The position numbers and the translations under genes were made by a program. The notes under the pieces were generated by a model that saw only the letters and a program-made list of their open reading frames with translations, did not search any database and was not told the origin of the DNA. DNA of 64,000 nucleotides, taken from contig NZ_JAMTCR010000003.1 in the NCBI RefSeq assembly GCF_024171945.1, positions 982,211 through 1,046,210 on the forward strand, written 5' to 3'. This DNA is from Actinokineospora globicatena. Its GTDB lineage: Bacteria; Actinomycetota; Actinomycetes; Mycobacteriales; Pseudonocardiaceae. Within the stretch, counting starts at the first letter, position 1; every line of letters starts with the position of its first letter. Shown here one piece after another: positions 1 to 8,135 of this stretch.

Positions 1-506
1 GGTTCGCCCCGACGCGACGCGACCACGTGCGAGCTCGGGGCGCCCGCGGTCTCTGGGGATGGCACGCGGCTCAAGCCGAGGATCTCGTCCAAGCCGGTGA
101 GCGCCAGGGGTCTGGTCACCGCGGGCTGGTCGGCGATCAGCCGCAGTCCGAACCCGGCGGCGGTGAAGGTGTGGTGGGCGTGGACCATGACGCGCATGCC
201 CGCCGCGCCGAGGAACGACACGGTGCGCAGGTCCAGCACGATCCCGATCGCACCCGGCATGGCCCGCACGTCGATGCGGGCGCGGCTCAGCGCCTCGGCC
301 AGGGTCGGCGCGGTGACCATGTCCAGGTCGCCGGTGACCTGGACCCGCAACTCCGGGCCGCTCCAGGTGATCGCGAGGCGCAGCAACGGGCTACCGCGGA
401 AAGACGCTTCTGGCGGACCGGGTTTCGGTCCACCGCGGCGCGGGGCGCGGGGCCGACGGATCCCGGGTTGGTCGCCCGGCGCAAAGGGGATGAGGTTCGA
501 CTCCAC
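1..506 (-). CDS. STAS-domain anti-sigma factor antagonist-like protein (3' end beyond window)
   Basis: The reading frame is open from the GTG at 506 to the left edge, so the C-terminus is missing. After a Pro/Arg-rich N-terminal stretch of about 45 residues comes a STAS fold: the segment around LDMVTAPTLAEAL, then VLDLRTVSFLGAAGMRV, the place where RsbV-type antagonists carry their phosphorylatable Ser/Thr. The usual DxSG is here FLGAAG, so a classical phospho-Ser is not obvious. GGAG lies 6 bases before GTG 506; a TTG at 512 with GGAGG 7 bases upstream is an equal alternative start. It is divergent from the GAF-ANTAR genes and probably belongs to a partner-switching network with the RsbW-like kinase at 16.7 kb. 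Family is clear, partners are inferred. Confidence 0.7.
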   Translation of the reverse strand, partial: MESNLIPFAPGDQPGIRRPRAPRRGGPKPGPPEASFRGSPLLRLAITWSGPELRVQVTGDLDMVTAPTLAEALSRARIDVRAMPGAIGIVLDLRTVSFLGAAGMRVMVHAHHTFTAAGFGLRLIADQPAVTRPLALTGLDEILGLSRVPSPETAGAPSSHVVASRRGE

Positions 507-759
507 GATCAACTCCTGACCTCCCGCCGCCTCCGGGCGCGCGGGGGTGTGAAGAGATCGTCGTCAGCGCGGGATCTGGGCACATGCCGACGAAGGAGAC
601 CCCAGACTAACCCGATCTTGGCGATCGCGCACGGCTGGTTCTCGGGGGCGGGGGGCGGGCGCGCGCAGGCGCGTCTGCTCGCGTGCGACCCCAGCCGGGT
701 GACGCGCAGCGAGCGGGGCGCACCCCGTAGGGTGACGTGGAGCTCGAGCGGAGGACTCA

Positions 760-1485
760 ATGGTGGAAGACCGGGTCCGGCGGTTGCGGGCCCTGGTGAG
801 CGCGGGCCGGGTGGACCGGGACGCGTCCGTGGTCGGCCTGGTGTGCGAGTTGTGCGTGGCGGAGCTGTCGATCTCAGGGGCGGGGGCGACCGTGTTGAGC
901 CACTTGCCCGACGACGTCGGTACGGCCCTGGGGCGCGGTCTGGTCTACGCGACGGACCCGGTCAGCGCGGGCTTGGAGGACCTGCAGCTGACCGTCAACG
1001 AGGGCCCCTGCCTGGACGCCTTCGCCTCCGGCGGACCGGTGCTGGTCGCGGACCTGGCGGCCGAGGCGGCGCGGTGGCCCGGGTTCACCCCGGCGGCGTG
1101 CGAGCTGGGCGTTGCCGCGGTGTTCTCCTTCCCGCTGCAGGTCGGGGTGGTGCGGTTGGGCTCACTGGACCTGCACCGCGACTCGGTCGGCCCGCTGAGC
1201 CGGGTGGAGATGGCCAACGCGCTGGTGCTGGCCGGCCTCGCGACCCAGGAGGTGGTGGCCGACCTCGACGGCCACGACGTGGCGGATCTGAGCTGGCTGG
1301 CGGACCCGCACGTGGAGATCCACCAGGCCGCGGGGATGGTGCAGGCGCAGCTGGGGGCGAGCACCGAGGTGGCCCTGCTGCGGTTGCGGGCGCACGCGTT
1401 CACCAGCGGCCTGCCGCTGGCGGAGGTGGCGCGCCAGGTCGTGGCCCGCGCGTTGCGGTTCACCGACGACGGGGACAGGCGATAA
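760..1485 (+). CDS. GAF-ANTAR signal-responsive RNA-binding regulator (1 of 3)
   Basis: 241 aa. Residues about 10-170 form a GAF-type sensor domain (LTVNEGPCLDAF, then DLAAEAARWPGF, a signature of actinobacterial GAF-ANTAR proteins). The C-terminal 55 residues are ANTAR-like (VEIHQAAGMVQAQLG, then LRLRAHAF and LAEVARQVV), a three-helix module that binds paired RNA hairpins and acts as an antiterminator in known family members. The IEQAKG motif of the paralogues is here IHQAAG, so RNA binding may be altered. GGAGG lies 7 bases before the ATG. It is the first of three tandem paralogues, 25 bases ahead of the next, probably one transcript. Ligand unknown. Confidence 0.85.
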   Translation: MVEDRVRRLRALVSAGRVDRDASVVGLVCELCVAELSISGAGATVLSHLPDDVGTALGRGLVYATDPVSAGLEDLQLTVNEGPCLDAFASGGPVLVADLAAEAARWPGFTPAACELGVAAVFSFPLQVGVVRLGSLDLHRDSVGPLSRVEMANALVLAGLATQEVVADLDGHDVADLSWLADPHVEIHQAAGMVQAQLGASTEVALLRLRAHAFTSGLPLAEVARQVVARALRFTDDGDRR

Positions 1486-1510
1486 TGGGTGTCAACGAAA
1501 GGTCGACTGG

Positions 1511-2275
1511 ATGAGCACAGCCCGGGATCAGCAGCTCGCGAGCACCTTCGTGGCACTGGCCGACACCCTGGTCGCGGACTTCGACGTGCTGGACTTCCTC
1601 GGACTGCTCACCGAGCGGGCGGTGGACCTGCTCGCGGTGGACGCCGCCGGGGTGATCCTGTCCGACCAGCGCGGCGGGTGGCGCCCGGCGGCGGGGTCCT
1701 CGGAGCACGCGCACTTGGTCGAGGTGTTCGCCGCCCAGACCAGGCAAGGCCCGTGCCTGGACTGCGTGCGCGGCGGGGTCGTGGTGGCGAGTTGGGACTT
1801 GGCCGAGGAGGCCGCGCGCTGGCCCGCCTTCGGTCCGGTCGCGGTCGCGGCGGGGTTCCGGGCGGTGTGCGCGGTGCCGATGCGGCTGCGCGACGACGTC
1901 ATCGGGGCGCTCACGCTGCTCAGCGCCGCGCCGGGGCCCATCGACGACGCCAGCGTCGCCCTGGGGCAGGCCCTCGCCGACGTCGCGACGATCGGGATCC
2001 TGCAGCAGCGGGCGATCCGGCACGACGCGATCGTGTACGAGCAGCTGCAGGCGGCACTGCACCACCGCACGGTCGTCGAGCAGGCGAAGGGCGTGGTCGC
2101 GGAGGTGACCGGCCTGGGCATGCACGAGTCCTACACCGCCCTGCGCGAGTACTCACACGCGCACCGGCGCAGGCTGTCCGAGGTCGCGGCTGAGATCGCC
2201 ACCGGCGCCCTGTCGCCCGCGGTGTTGCGCGACGCCGCGTCGGCCACGTCGGGCACCAACCGCGACGCCAAGTAG
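1511..2275 (+). CDS. GAF-ANTAR signal-responsive RNA-binding regulator (2 of 3)
   Basis: 254 aa. GAF domain at about residues 15-165 with the family signature QGPCLDCVRGG and DLAEEAARWPAF, then ANTAR at about 190-245 with a good core (VVEQAKGVVAE, LREYSHAHRRRLSEVA). It is more like the third paralogue than the first: both begin with QQ/ASTFVALADTLV-type helices and share GFRxxxAxPMRLR. The two Cys residues in CLDC could make the GAF domain redox- or metal-responsive, which is inference only. AAAGG lies 9 bases before the ATG. Only 10 bases separate it from the third copy, so co-transcription is likely. Confidence 0.87.
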   Translation: MSTARDQQLASTFVALADTLVADFDVLDFLGLLTERAVDLLAVDAAGVILSDQRGGWRPAAGSSEHAHLVEVFAAQTRQGPCLDCVRGGVVVASWDLAEEAARWPAFGPVAVAAGFRAVCAVPMRLRDDVIGALTLLSAAPGPIDDASVALGQALADVATIGILQQRAIRHDAIVYEQLQAALHHRTVVEQAKGVVAEVTGLGMHESYTALREYSHAHRRRLSEVAAEIATGALSPAVLRDAASATSGTNRDAK

Positions 2276-2285
2276 GAGGCACCCC

Positions 2286-3065
2286 ATGCCGGACCATTCC
2301 CCCAGGGCAGACGCACCCACGCGGGAGCAGCGGGTGTCGCGGACCTTCGTCGCGCTCGCCGACTCGCTGGTGGACGAGTTCGACATCGCCGAGTTCCTCG
2401 ACCTGCTCACCACCGGGGCCGTCGACCTGCTGTCGGTGGCGGCGGCCGGGGTCATCCTCCGCGCGCCGGGCGGTGGCCTGGAGGTGCTGTCCAGCACCTC
2501 CAGGCAGGCGGACCTGCTCGAGCAGTTCGCCGTCCAGGTCGACGACGGCCCGTGCATCGACTGCGTCCGCAGCGGCGTGGCGGTGACCTGTGCCGACCTG
2601 GACACCGACGGGTGGCGCTGGCCCCGGTACACCGCGGGAGCCCAGGAATGCGGGTTCCGCTGCGCGCACGCGATACCGATGCGGCTGCGCGGGGAGACGA
2701 TCGGTGTGCTGAGCCTGCTGGGCACCGAGCCGGGCGCGCTCGACGACGAGCGCCTCGGACTGGGGCAGGCACTGGCCGATGTCACCACCATCGCGATCCT
2801 GCAGCACCGCGCCATCGAGCTCGGCGACCGGCTCTCCACCCAACTGCGCACCGCGCTCGACAGCCGCGTCGTCATCGAGCAGGCCAAGGGCATCCTCGCC
2901 CAGCGCGGCGCCTTGAGCATGGACGAGTCGTTCGCCGCGCTGCGCGGCTACGCCCGTTCCCACAGCCAGCGCCTGGCTGCCGTGGCGGGCGCGGTGGTCG
3001 CGGGCACCGCGGACCTCGACGCGATCCTCATCCCCGGTCCCCGCAGGTCCATGCCTCAGGCGTGA
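2286..3065 (+). CDS. GAF-ANTAR signal-responsive RNA-binding regulator (3 of 3)
   Basis: 259 aa. GAF domain at about residues 20-170 (DGPCIDCVRSG, then CAHAIPMRLRGETIG) and a textbook ANTAR at about 185-245 (LDSRVVIEQAKGILAQ, then AALRGYARSHSQRLAAVA). AGGAGG stands 8 bases before the ATG. It closes a three-gene array, so one signal may be read by three sensors with different antitermination targets. The downstream desaturase gene follows after 112 bases on the same strand and could be co-transcribed or itself be a target. Confidence 0.88.
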   Translation: MPDHSPRADAPTREQRVSRTFVALADSLVDEFDIAEFLDLLTTGAVDLLSVAAAGVILRAPGGGLEVLSSTSRQADLLEQFAVQVDDGPCIDCVRSGVAVTCADLDTDGWRWPRYTAGAQECGFRCAHAIPMRLRGETIGVLSLLGTEPGALDDERLGLGQALADVTTIAILQHRAIELGDRLSTQLRTALDSRVVIEQAKGILAQRGALSMDESFAALRGYARSHSQRLAAVAGAVVAGTADLDAILIPGPRRSMPQA

Positions 3066-3177
3066 GCCCGCCCACGGGTTCGTGGTGCCCGTTTGCGCAA
3101 CTGCCCCAGCGGGAACCACTGAGCGGACACCCCAGTTGCCCGAGACCCCGGCAGCGCCGGACTCGGGAAGGCTCGAC

Positions 3178-4236
3178 ATGACAGCACCGCCGCCCATCGC
3201 GCCACCGCGCGCGACCACAGCCACCCGGCAGGCGCCACGCAGTGACTTCGCCGCCCTCACCGGCGTGATCCGGGAGGCGGGCTTGCTCGACCGCCGCCAC
3301 GGCTACTACGCGGTGACGATCAGTGTGACCCTGTTGGTCTTCGCGGCCGGGTGCGTGGGTTTCGTCCTCTTGGGCGACTCGTGGTGGCAACTGGGCACCG
3401 CGGTGTTCTTCGCGGTCATGTCCACCCAACTCGCCTTCCTCGGCCACGACGCCGGGCACCGGCAGATCCTGCGCTCCGGAAGGGCCAACGACCGCGTCGG
3501 CCGGGTCTTCGGCGGTCTCGTCGGGATCAGCTACGGCTGGTGGATGGGCAAGCACACCCGCCACCACGCCAACCCCAACCACGAGGACGAGGACCCGGAC
3601 CTCGACATCCCGATCCTCGCCTTCACCCGCGGCCAGGCCCGCGACCGCGCCGGGTTCGTGCGCTGGACGGCCAAGCACCAGGCGGCCCTGTTCTTCCCGT
3701 TGTTGCTGCTGGAGGGGCTGAGCCTGCACTGGACCAGCGTCCAGGCGGTCTGGCGCGGGGACATGAAGGCCAGGCGGCTGGAGGCGGTGCTGCTGGCGGC
3801 GCACATCGTGGGGTACCTGGTGGCGGTGTTCCTCGTGCTGTCCCCGCCGGTGGCGATCGCGTTCGTCGCCGTGCACCAGGGCCTGTTCGGTGTCTACATG
3901 GGATGTTCGTTCGCGCCAGGGCACAAGGGGATGCCCACCTACACCGACGGGACCGCGCCGGACTTCCTGCGCAAGCAGGTCCTCAGCAGCCGCAACACCG
4001 GCGGCGGGGTCTGGGTGGACCACGCCCTCGGCGGGTTGAACCACCAGATCGAACACCACCTGTTCCCCAGCATGCCGCGCGCCAACCTGCGACGCGCGCG
4101 CCCGCTGGTGCGCCGGTTCTGCGAGCAGCGCGGGATCGAGTACGCCGAGTGCGGCCTGGTGAGCACCTACCGCCACGTCCTCCGCCACCTGCACGAGGTG
4201 GGCGCGCCACTGCGCGCGCAAGACGCGGGCAAGTAG
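3178..4236 (+). CDS. Membrane fatty-acid desaturase (acyl-lipid/front-end type)
   Basis: 352 aa. A di-iron integral membrane desaturase inserting a cis double bond into acyl chains. The three histidine boxes are intact: HDAGH near residue 91, HTRHH near 126, and QIEHH near 292 within a stretch ending HLFPSMPR, which is typical of linoleoyl/acyl-lipid delta-6-type desaturases. Hydrophobic segments near residues 40-85, 165-185 and 205-245 give the expected membrane hairpins. The ATG at 3178 has GGGAAG 7 bases upstream; an in-frame extension to 3082 lacks coding character. No cytochrome b5 domain is fused, so it needs a separate electron donor. Likely role is membrane fluidity or stress adaptation. 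Confidence 0.88.
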   Translation: MTAPPPIAPPRATTATRQAPRSDFAALTGVIREAGLLDRRHGYYAVTISVTLLVFAAGCVGFVLLGDSWWQLGTAVFFAVMSTQLAFLGHDAGHRQILRSGRANDRVGRVFGGLVGISYGWWMGKHTRHHANPNHEDEDPDLDIPILAFTRGQARDRAGFVRWTAKHQAALFFPLLLLEGLSLHWTSVQAVWRGDMKARRLEAVLLAAHIVGYLVAVFLVLSPPVAIAFVAVHQGLFGVYMGCSFAPGHKGMPTYTDGTAPDFLRKQVLSSRNTGGGVWVDHALGGLNHQIEHHLFPSMPRANLRRARPLVRRFCEQRGIEYAECGLVSTYRHVLRHLHEVGAPLRAQDAGK

Positions 4237-4343
4237 CCCTGGGACCTTCGCCACCGTTTGCGTGGTGGCCCCCCGGGTACCCCGTCACCGGGCCCGGCAT
4301 CCGGGTACCGCTTGGGATCGACCCTCTCAGAAGTCGGGAACAC

Positions 4344-4928
4344 ATGGGCAACAACAGGAACACCGTCATCCGCTCGATGCACGACGTGGGGCTCAGCGCC
4401 TGGTTCGGCGGCGCCCTCATGGGGGCGGTCGGGGTGAACGGCGCCGCGGCGGACGTCGACAAGCCCACCGAGCGCTCCTCGGTCGCCTCGGCGGGCTGGG
4501 GCAAGTGGTCGCCGGTGTCCACGGCCGCGATCGCCGCCCACCTCATCGGAGGCACCGGTCTGCTGATCGCCCAACGGAAACGCGTCCGCGACCAGCCAGG
4601 GGCGATGGCGAACACGATCGCCAAGACCGCCATCACCGGGGCGGCACTGGCCGCGACCGCCTACAGCGGCGTGCTGGGCACGAAGATCGCGGCGGCGGGC
4701 CCCGTCCCCGTCGAGGGCGCCACCGAGCCGAGCCCGGACACCACCACCGAGGTCGCCACCGCGCAACGCCAACTGCGCGTGCTGCAGTGGGCGATCCCGC
4801 TGCTGACCGGCGTCCTCGTCATCCTCGGCGCCCAGCAGGGCGAGCAGCAACGACCGCCCCGGGGCCTGCGCCTGATCACCCGCGCCACGAAGAACGACCC
4901 CCTCCGCCTCGCCCGCCGACTGGGGTGA
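4344..4928 (+). CDS. Hypothetical membrane protein
   Basis: 194 aa, family not recognised. It has three or four weak Ala/Gly-rich membrane segments: residues about 15-38 (AWFGGALMGAVGVNGAAA), 60-80, 95-120 and 150-172, with a charged Arg-rich C-terminus. The ATG at 4344 follows CGGGAA. Same strand as the desaturase, 107 bases on, followed directly by a strong hairpin terminator, so it ends this transcription unit. Codon usage matches its neighbours. Confidence 0.65.
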   Translation: MGNNRNTVIRSMHDVGLSAWFGGALMGAVGVNGAAADVDKPTERSSVASAGWGKWSPVSTAAIAAHLIGGTGLLIAQRKRVRDQPGAMANTIAKTAITGAALAATAYSGVLGTKIAAAGPVPVEGATEPSPDTTTEVATAQRQLRVLQWAIPLLTGVLVILGAQQGEQQRPPRGLRLITRATKNDPLRLARRLG

Positions 4929-4943
4929 CAGCCCCGCATTGAG

Positions 4944-4981
4944 GCTATAGTGGACAGTCGATCCGGGATTGTCGCTATAGC
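4944..4981. repeat. Inverted repeat with CTATAG arms
   Basis: GCTATAG at 4944-4950 mirrors CTATAGC at 4975-4981, and the complementarity extends imperfectly inward (GTGGACA against TTGTCGC). It sits just before the terminator, between convergent genes. It is AT-richer than its surroundings. Purpose unknown: an operator, a recombination or small-element relic, or part of the terminator structure. Confidence 0.4.
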
Positions 4982-4986
4982 GCGAG

Positions 4987-5023
4987 AACGCCCGTTCCCC
5001 TCGATTCCTGGGGAGCGGGCGTT
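4987..5023. terminator. Strong bidirectional hairpin terminator
   Basis: AACGCCCGTTCCCC (4987-5000) pairs with GGGGAGCGGGCGTT (5010-5023) with one mismatch in 14 across a 9-base loop, followed by TGTCTT. It lies between the convergent membrane-protein gene and the glycosyltransferase operon and can serve both. Confidence 0.85.
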
Positions 5024-5036
5024 TGTCTTCCCTGCG

Positions 5037-5870
5037 TTAGAACGGTTTCGCGGCCACGAGGCGCAGGAGGTCGCGGCCCGGGTCGAACTCCACCACTCCC
5101 CCACGGGCGAGGTCCCGGAGCCAGTCCCGCATGGGCCAGTGGCCGTGCCTGCGGCGGAACGTGGTGGCGTTGCGGACGATCTCGGGTGCGCGAGCGGGAT
5201 CCAGGCGGGTCGGCGGGTGGTACTGGTGGTAGGCCTCGGCACCCCCGACCCAGTACAGGCCCGCACCCGCCGCGCGGCTGGTCAGGGCGAAGTCGGTGTC
5301 CTCCGCGCCGTACCCGGCGTAGTCCTCGCAGAACCCGTCCAAGCTCGTCCACGTCGCCGCCGTCACCGCGAACGACAGCGACCAGAACAGCTCGAACCGG
5401 TTCTCGGCAAGGAGTTCGCCCGGCTGGGGCGCTGGGCGCGCGGGGTGCACCGGGGCGTCGAGGCGGTCGAGCGCGTAGCCACCCGCGGGTGGCGGTGGGA
5501 GGTAGGCGACCGGTCCGCAGAGCAGTGCGGGTGACCGGACCCGCGCTGCCGCGTCGGCGTAACTGGCAATCAGTCGCGGCCCCGGGACGCAGTCCACGTC
5601 GAGGAACACGAGCAGATCGGCGCCCGCGTCCAGGGCTCTGGCGGCACCCAGGTTGCGAGCGCGGGCCAGCGGCAGCCCACCGCCGTGGCCGGAGAGCCCC
5701 TCGGTCAGCACGGGTGCCGCGCCGGTGACGTCCCGCAGTTCGGGTGTGTCATCCATGCCGACGACGACGTGCAGATCGGGCGGGCACGCGACGAGGCCAA
5801 GCCGCTGCCCGTGCAGGTGGTCGTCGCGGCGATGGGTGATGGTGACCACGGCGGTGCGCGGCGGGTTCAT
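5037..5870 (-). CDS. GT-A fold glycosyltransferase, family 2-like
   Basis: 277 aa. N-terminus TAVVTITHRRDDHL starts the GT-A nucleotide-sugar fold; LLVFLDVDCVPGP near residue 95 carries the DxD that holds divalent metal and nucleotide diphosphate. The segment FCEDYAGYGAEDTDFA (about residues 185-200) matches the galactosyltransferase-type C-terminal domain with its ED acidic pair. No membrane segments, so cytosolic. Its ATG overlaps the upstream gene's TGA (ATGA), so the two are translationally coupled. It is the last gene of a three-gene glycosyltransferase operon. The sugar donor and the glycan made cannot be read from sequence. Confidence 0.85.
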   Translation of the reverse strand: MNPPRTAVVTITHRRDDHLHGQRLGLVACPPDLHVVVGMDDTPELRDVTGAAPVLTEGLSGHGGGLPLARARNLGAARALDAGADLLVFLDVDCVPGPRLIASYADAAARVRSPALLCGPVAYLPPPPAGGYALDRLDAPVHPARPAPQPGELLAENRFELFWSLSFAVTAATWTSLDGFCEDYAGYGAEDTDFALTSRAAGAGLYWVGGAEAYHQYHPPTRLDPARAPEIVRNATTFRRRHGHWPMRDWLRDLARGGVVEFDPGRDLLRLVAAKPF

Positions 5871-6871
5871 CGGGCCAACGCGTCGAGCTCGGCGGCGGCC
5901 CGAGCGGCGCCGTCCCCCGGTGACCACCGCGCCCAGTCCGCGCCGGTTCGGAGGCGGGCCCTGCGGAGCAGGCCGGGCCAGCGGGACGGTTCGGGCCACC
6001 GCGCGGACACCACCGCCAAGCGGGCTCGGAGCAGTGCGGCCGCCGTGGCCCGCTGTTCGCCGAAAGGACGTGCTTGGGCGACCACCACGGCAGGCCGCCT
6101 GGCCGCCGCGACCTCGGCCACGGCGTTCTGCCCGCCGTGGGTGACCACCACCTCCGCGCCGCACAGCGCCTCCCACGGGTCTGCGAGCCACCCGGCCCAC
6201 CGCAGGCCGCCCTTGGCGCCCGCGGGCTCCGGCCCGATCACGGTCCACGCCCAGTCCGGGGTGGCGGCGGCCGCGGCCCGCAGGTCGGCGGTGGTGGTGT
6301 CGAGCCCGCCGGAGCCCCACATCGCCACTACCCGTCCGGTCCTGCTCGCCGGGACCGGGACCCGGTCGTCGAAGCGCGACAGGGCGCCCAGGTGCACGGT
6401 CTTGGCCAGCCACTCCGGCGGCCACCCCGGTTGGGGGCGCGCGGGCCACGGCGCGAGCAACCTGGCCGCGAGGTCGTAGGCGAGGCGGTGCGGCCGGTCG
6501 GTGCGGTCTCCCGGCTGCGCCATGACCACCACGGGGACGCCGTGCAGCCGGGCGAGCAACGCGACCTCGACGGACACGTCACTGACGAGCACCCGCGCGC
6601 CCGTGGCCGCGAGCACCTCGCTGATCGCGTTCATCCGCTCGGACAGACCCGGGTGGTGGCGGGGAACCCAGTGCAAGGTCCCCCGCGCGGTGACGTCGTC
6701 GGCAACCGCGTCGGCACCCGCGTCGTCGACGAGGCGGATCCAGCGGCCCGGCCAGTCCGCCGGACGTGGGGCGCTGGACAGGCCGATCACGGGTGTGCGC
6801 AGCCGCGCGGCGATGGCGCGAGCGCGGTGCACGTGGCCGGAGCCGTGGTGGTGGACGTAGTAGGCGATCAC
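5867..6871 (-). CDS. Glycosyltransferase, MurG/GT-B-like (GT28-type)
   Basis: 334 aa from GTG at 6871. N-terminus IAYYVHHHGSGHVHRARAIA is the Gly/His-rich loop of GT-B enzymes such as MurG and MGDG synthase. The C-terminal half has WTVIGPEP, then VVVTHGGQNAVAEVAAARRPAVVV, the donor-binding signature (G-Q-N plus a later Glu). The start overlaps the stop of the upstream GT4 gene by 4 bases, and its own stop overlaps the next start. The three enzymes probably build one surface or secondary-metabolite glycan. Confidence 0.82.
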   Translation of the reverse strand: MIAYYVHHHGSGHVHRARAIAARLRTPVIGLSSAPRPADWPGRWIRLVDDAGADAVADDVTARGTLHWVPRHHPGLSERMNAISEVLAATGARVLVSDVSVEVALLARLHGVPVVVMAQPGDRTDRPHRLAYDLAARLLAPWPARPQPGWPPEWLAKTVHLGALSRFDDRVPVPASRTGRVVAMWGSGGLDTTTADLRAAAAATPDWAWTVIGPEPAGAKGGLRWAGWLADPWEALCGAEVVVTHGGQNAVAEVAAARRPAVVVAQARPFGEQRATAAALLRARLAVVSARWPEPSRWPGLLRRARLRTGADWARWSPGDGAARAAAELDALAR

Positions 6872-7953
6872 GACGCGAGCTCCCGGTAGAGGCGTTCGTA
6901 GCCGTCGACCATCGTGGTGAGCGAGCACGTGCGTTCGGCGTGGGCCCGCACGCGACCGCGGTCCAGGGTGGCCGCCTCGGTGATGGCGGCGGCGAGTCCG
7001 TCGACGTCTCCCGCATCGGCCAGCACCCCCGAGTGCTCGTCGAGCAACTCCGGCAGCGCGCCGCGGGCGTAACCCGCGACCGGTGTCCCGCAGGCGAGCG
7101 CCTCGGCCACGACCAGCCCGTAGGGCTCGTCCCAGCACGGTGAGATGACCGCGACCGCCGCGGACCCGACCAGCGCGGCCAACTCGGCGTGATCGAGGTG
7201 ACCGACGTACTCGACGCCCCCACCGAGCAACGGCTCCACCCGCTCGCGGAAGTAGCGGATGTCGGGCAGCGGTCCGGCCAATCGGAGCCCGGTACCCGCG
7301 CGGCGCGCGGCTCGGATGGCGTCCACGGGGCCCTTCTCCGGCACGACCCGACCGGACCAGACCGGCACTCCCCCGCCCGGGCCCGCTGACCACAGGTCCA
7401 GGTCGACCCCGTTGTGGATCACGGTGGCCACGGGGACGCGCGGACGCCACCGGCTCGCGGTGTGCGCGCTCACCGCGGCGAAGTGGCTCGTCGACCCGAG
7501 GGAGATGGCCGACTCCAACCACGGGGTCGGTGGGGTGTGGAGGGTGGTCACCACCGGCGCGCGCAGGTTCGGCGCCATGGCGACGGGCAGGTAGTGCAGG
7601 GAGTTGTTGTGGACGACGTCGTAGCCGGGGTCGCGGGCCAGTTCGAGCATCAACCCGAGGTAGGCGTGGTGCTCGGCCATGAAGTGACCGGCGGGCATGC
7701 TGGTGTCCGCACGCGCGTGCCCGGAGAGCGCCGGGTGGGTGTCGAGGATTCGGACCCCGAGGGCGGGATCCGAACCCGGGCCGCCGAACACCTCCACGGC
7801 GTGGCCGCGCGAGCGCAGGTGGCGGGTGAGCTGCCAGGTGTGCGCCTCGAGCCCGCCGGGGAAGGGCTGGCGGATCGGGTACCTGGCCGAGGCGATGAGC
7901 GCGATCCGCAACGGGGCCGCCCGGCAGGCGCGCGGGAGCGTGGGTGTGGCCAT
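6868..7953 (-). CDS. Glycosyltransferase family 4
   Basis: 361 aa. N-terminal Rossmann fold with the acceptor loop PFPGGLEAHTWQL (residues about 31-43), a central VIHNGVDLDLW, and the C-terminal donor site SPCWDEPYGLVVAEALACGTPV, with the E-x7-E pair of retaining GT4 enzymes. Full length for the family. First gene of the three-gene operon; divergent from the GT gene at 8136 across about 180 bases that should hold both promoters. Typical donors are GDP-mannose, UDP-GlcNAc or UDP-glucose; which one is unknown. Confidence 0.88.
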   Translation of the reverse strand: MATPTLPRACRAAPLRIALIASARYPIRQPFPGGLEAHTWQLTRHLRSRGHAVEVFGGPGSDPALGVRILDTHPALSGHARADTSMPAGHFMAEHHAYLGLMLELARDPGYDVVHNNSLHYLPVAMAPNLRAPVVTTLHTPPTPWLESAISLGSTSHFAAVSAHTASRWRPRVPVATVIHNGVDLDLWSAGPGGGVPVWSGRVVPEKGPVDAIRAARRAGTGLRLAGPLPDIRYFRERVEPLLGGGVEYVGHLDHAELAALVGSAAVAVISPCWDEPYGLVVAEALACGTPVAGYARGALPELLDEHSGVLADAGDVDGLAAAITEAATLDRGRVRAHAERTCSLTTMVDGYERLYRELAS

Positions 7954-8135
7954 GAGGTCCCCCAGGGGCTGGAGCGAGATGTCCCGGTCGCGGGTGGGCT
8001 CTGCCCACTTGAGACGGAGGCCACCACCCGGATACCCGCCCTACCAGTGGTCAACCCGTGAGATATGCCCGCTGCCCGTGCGCGATCGTTACGGCGGAGC
8101 GGGTTTGCCGCGCTCCCCGGCGGGCACTCGCGACT

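Noticed and set aside
27-1514. Long plus-strand frame of 495 codons
   Set aside because: Arg/Gly-rich low-complexity translation that runs over the STAS gene and the first GAF-ANTAR gene in another frame; typical GC-rich shadow.
5867-8008. 713-codon minus-strand frame as one large protein
   Set aside because: Its N-terminal half is an Arg/Pro-rich shadow of the GT4 gene; only the part from GTG 6871 is a real glycosyltransferase.
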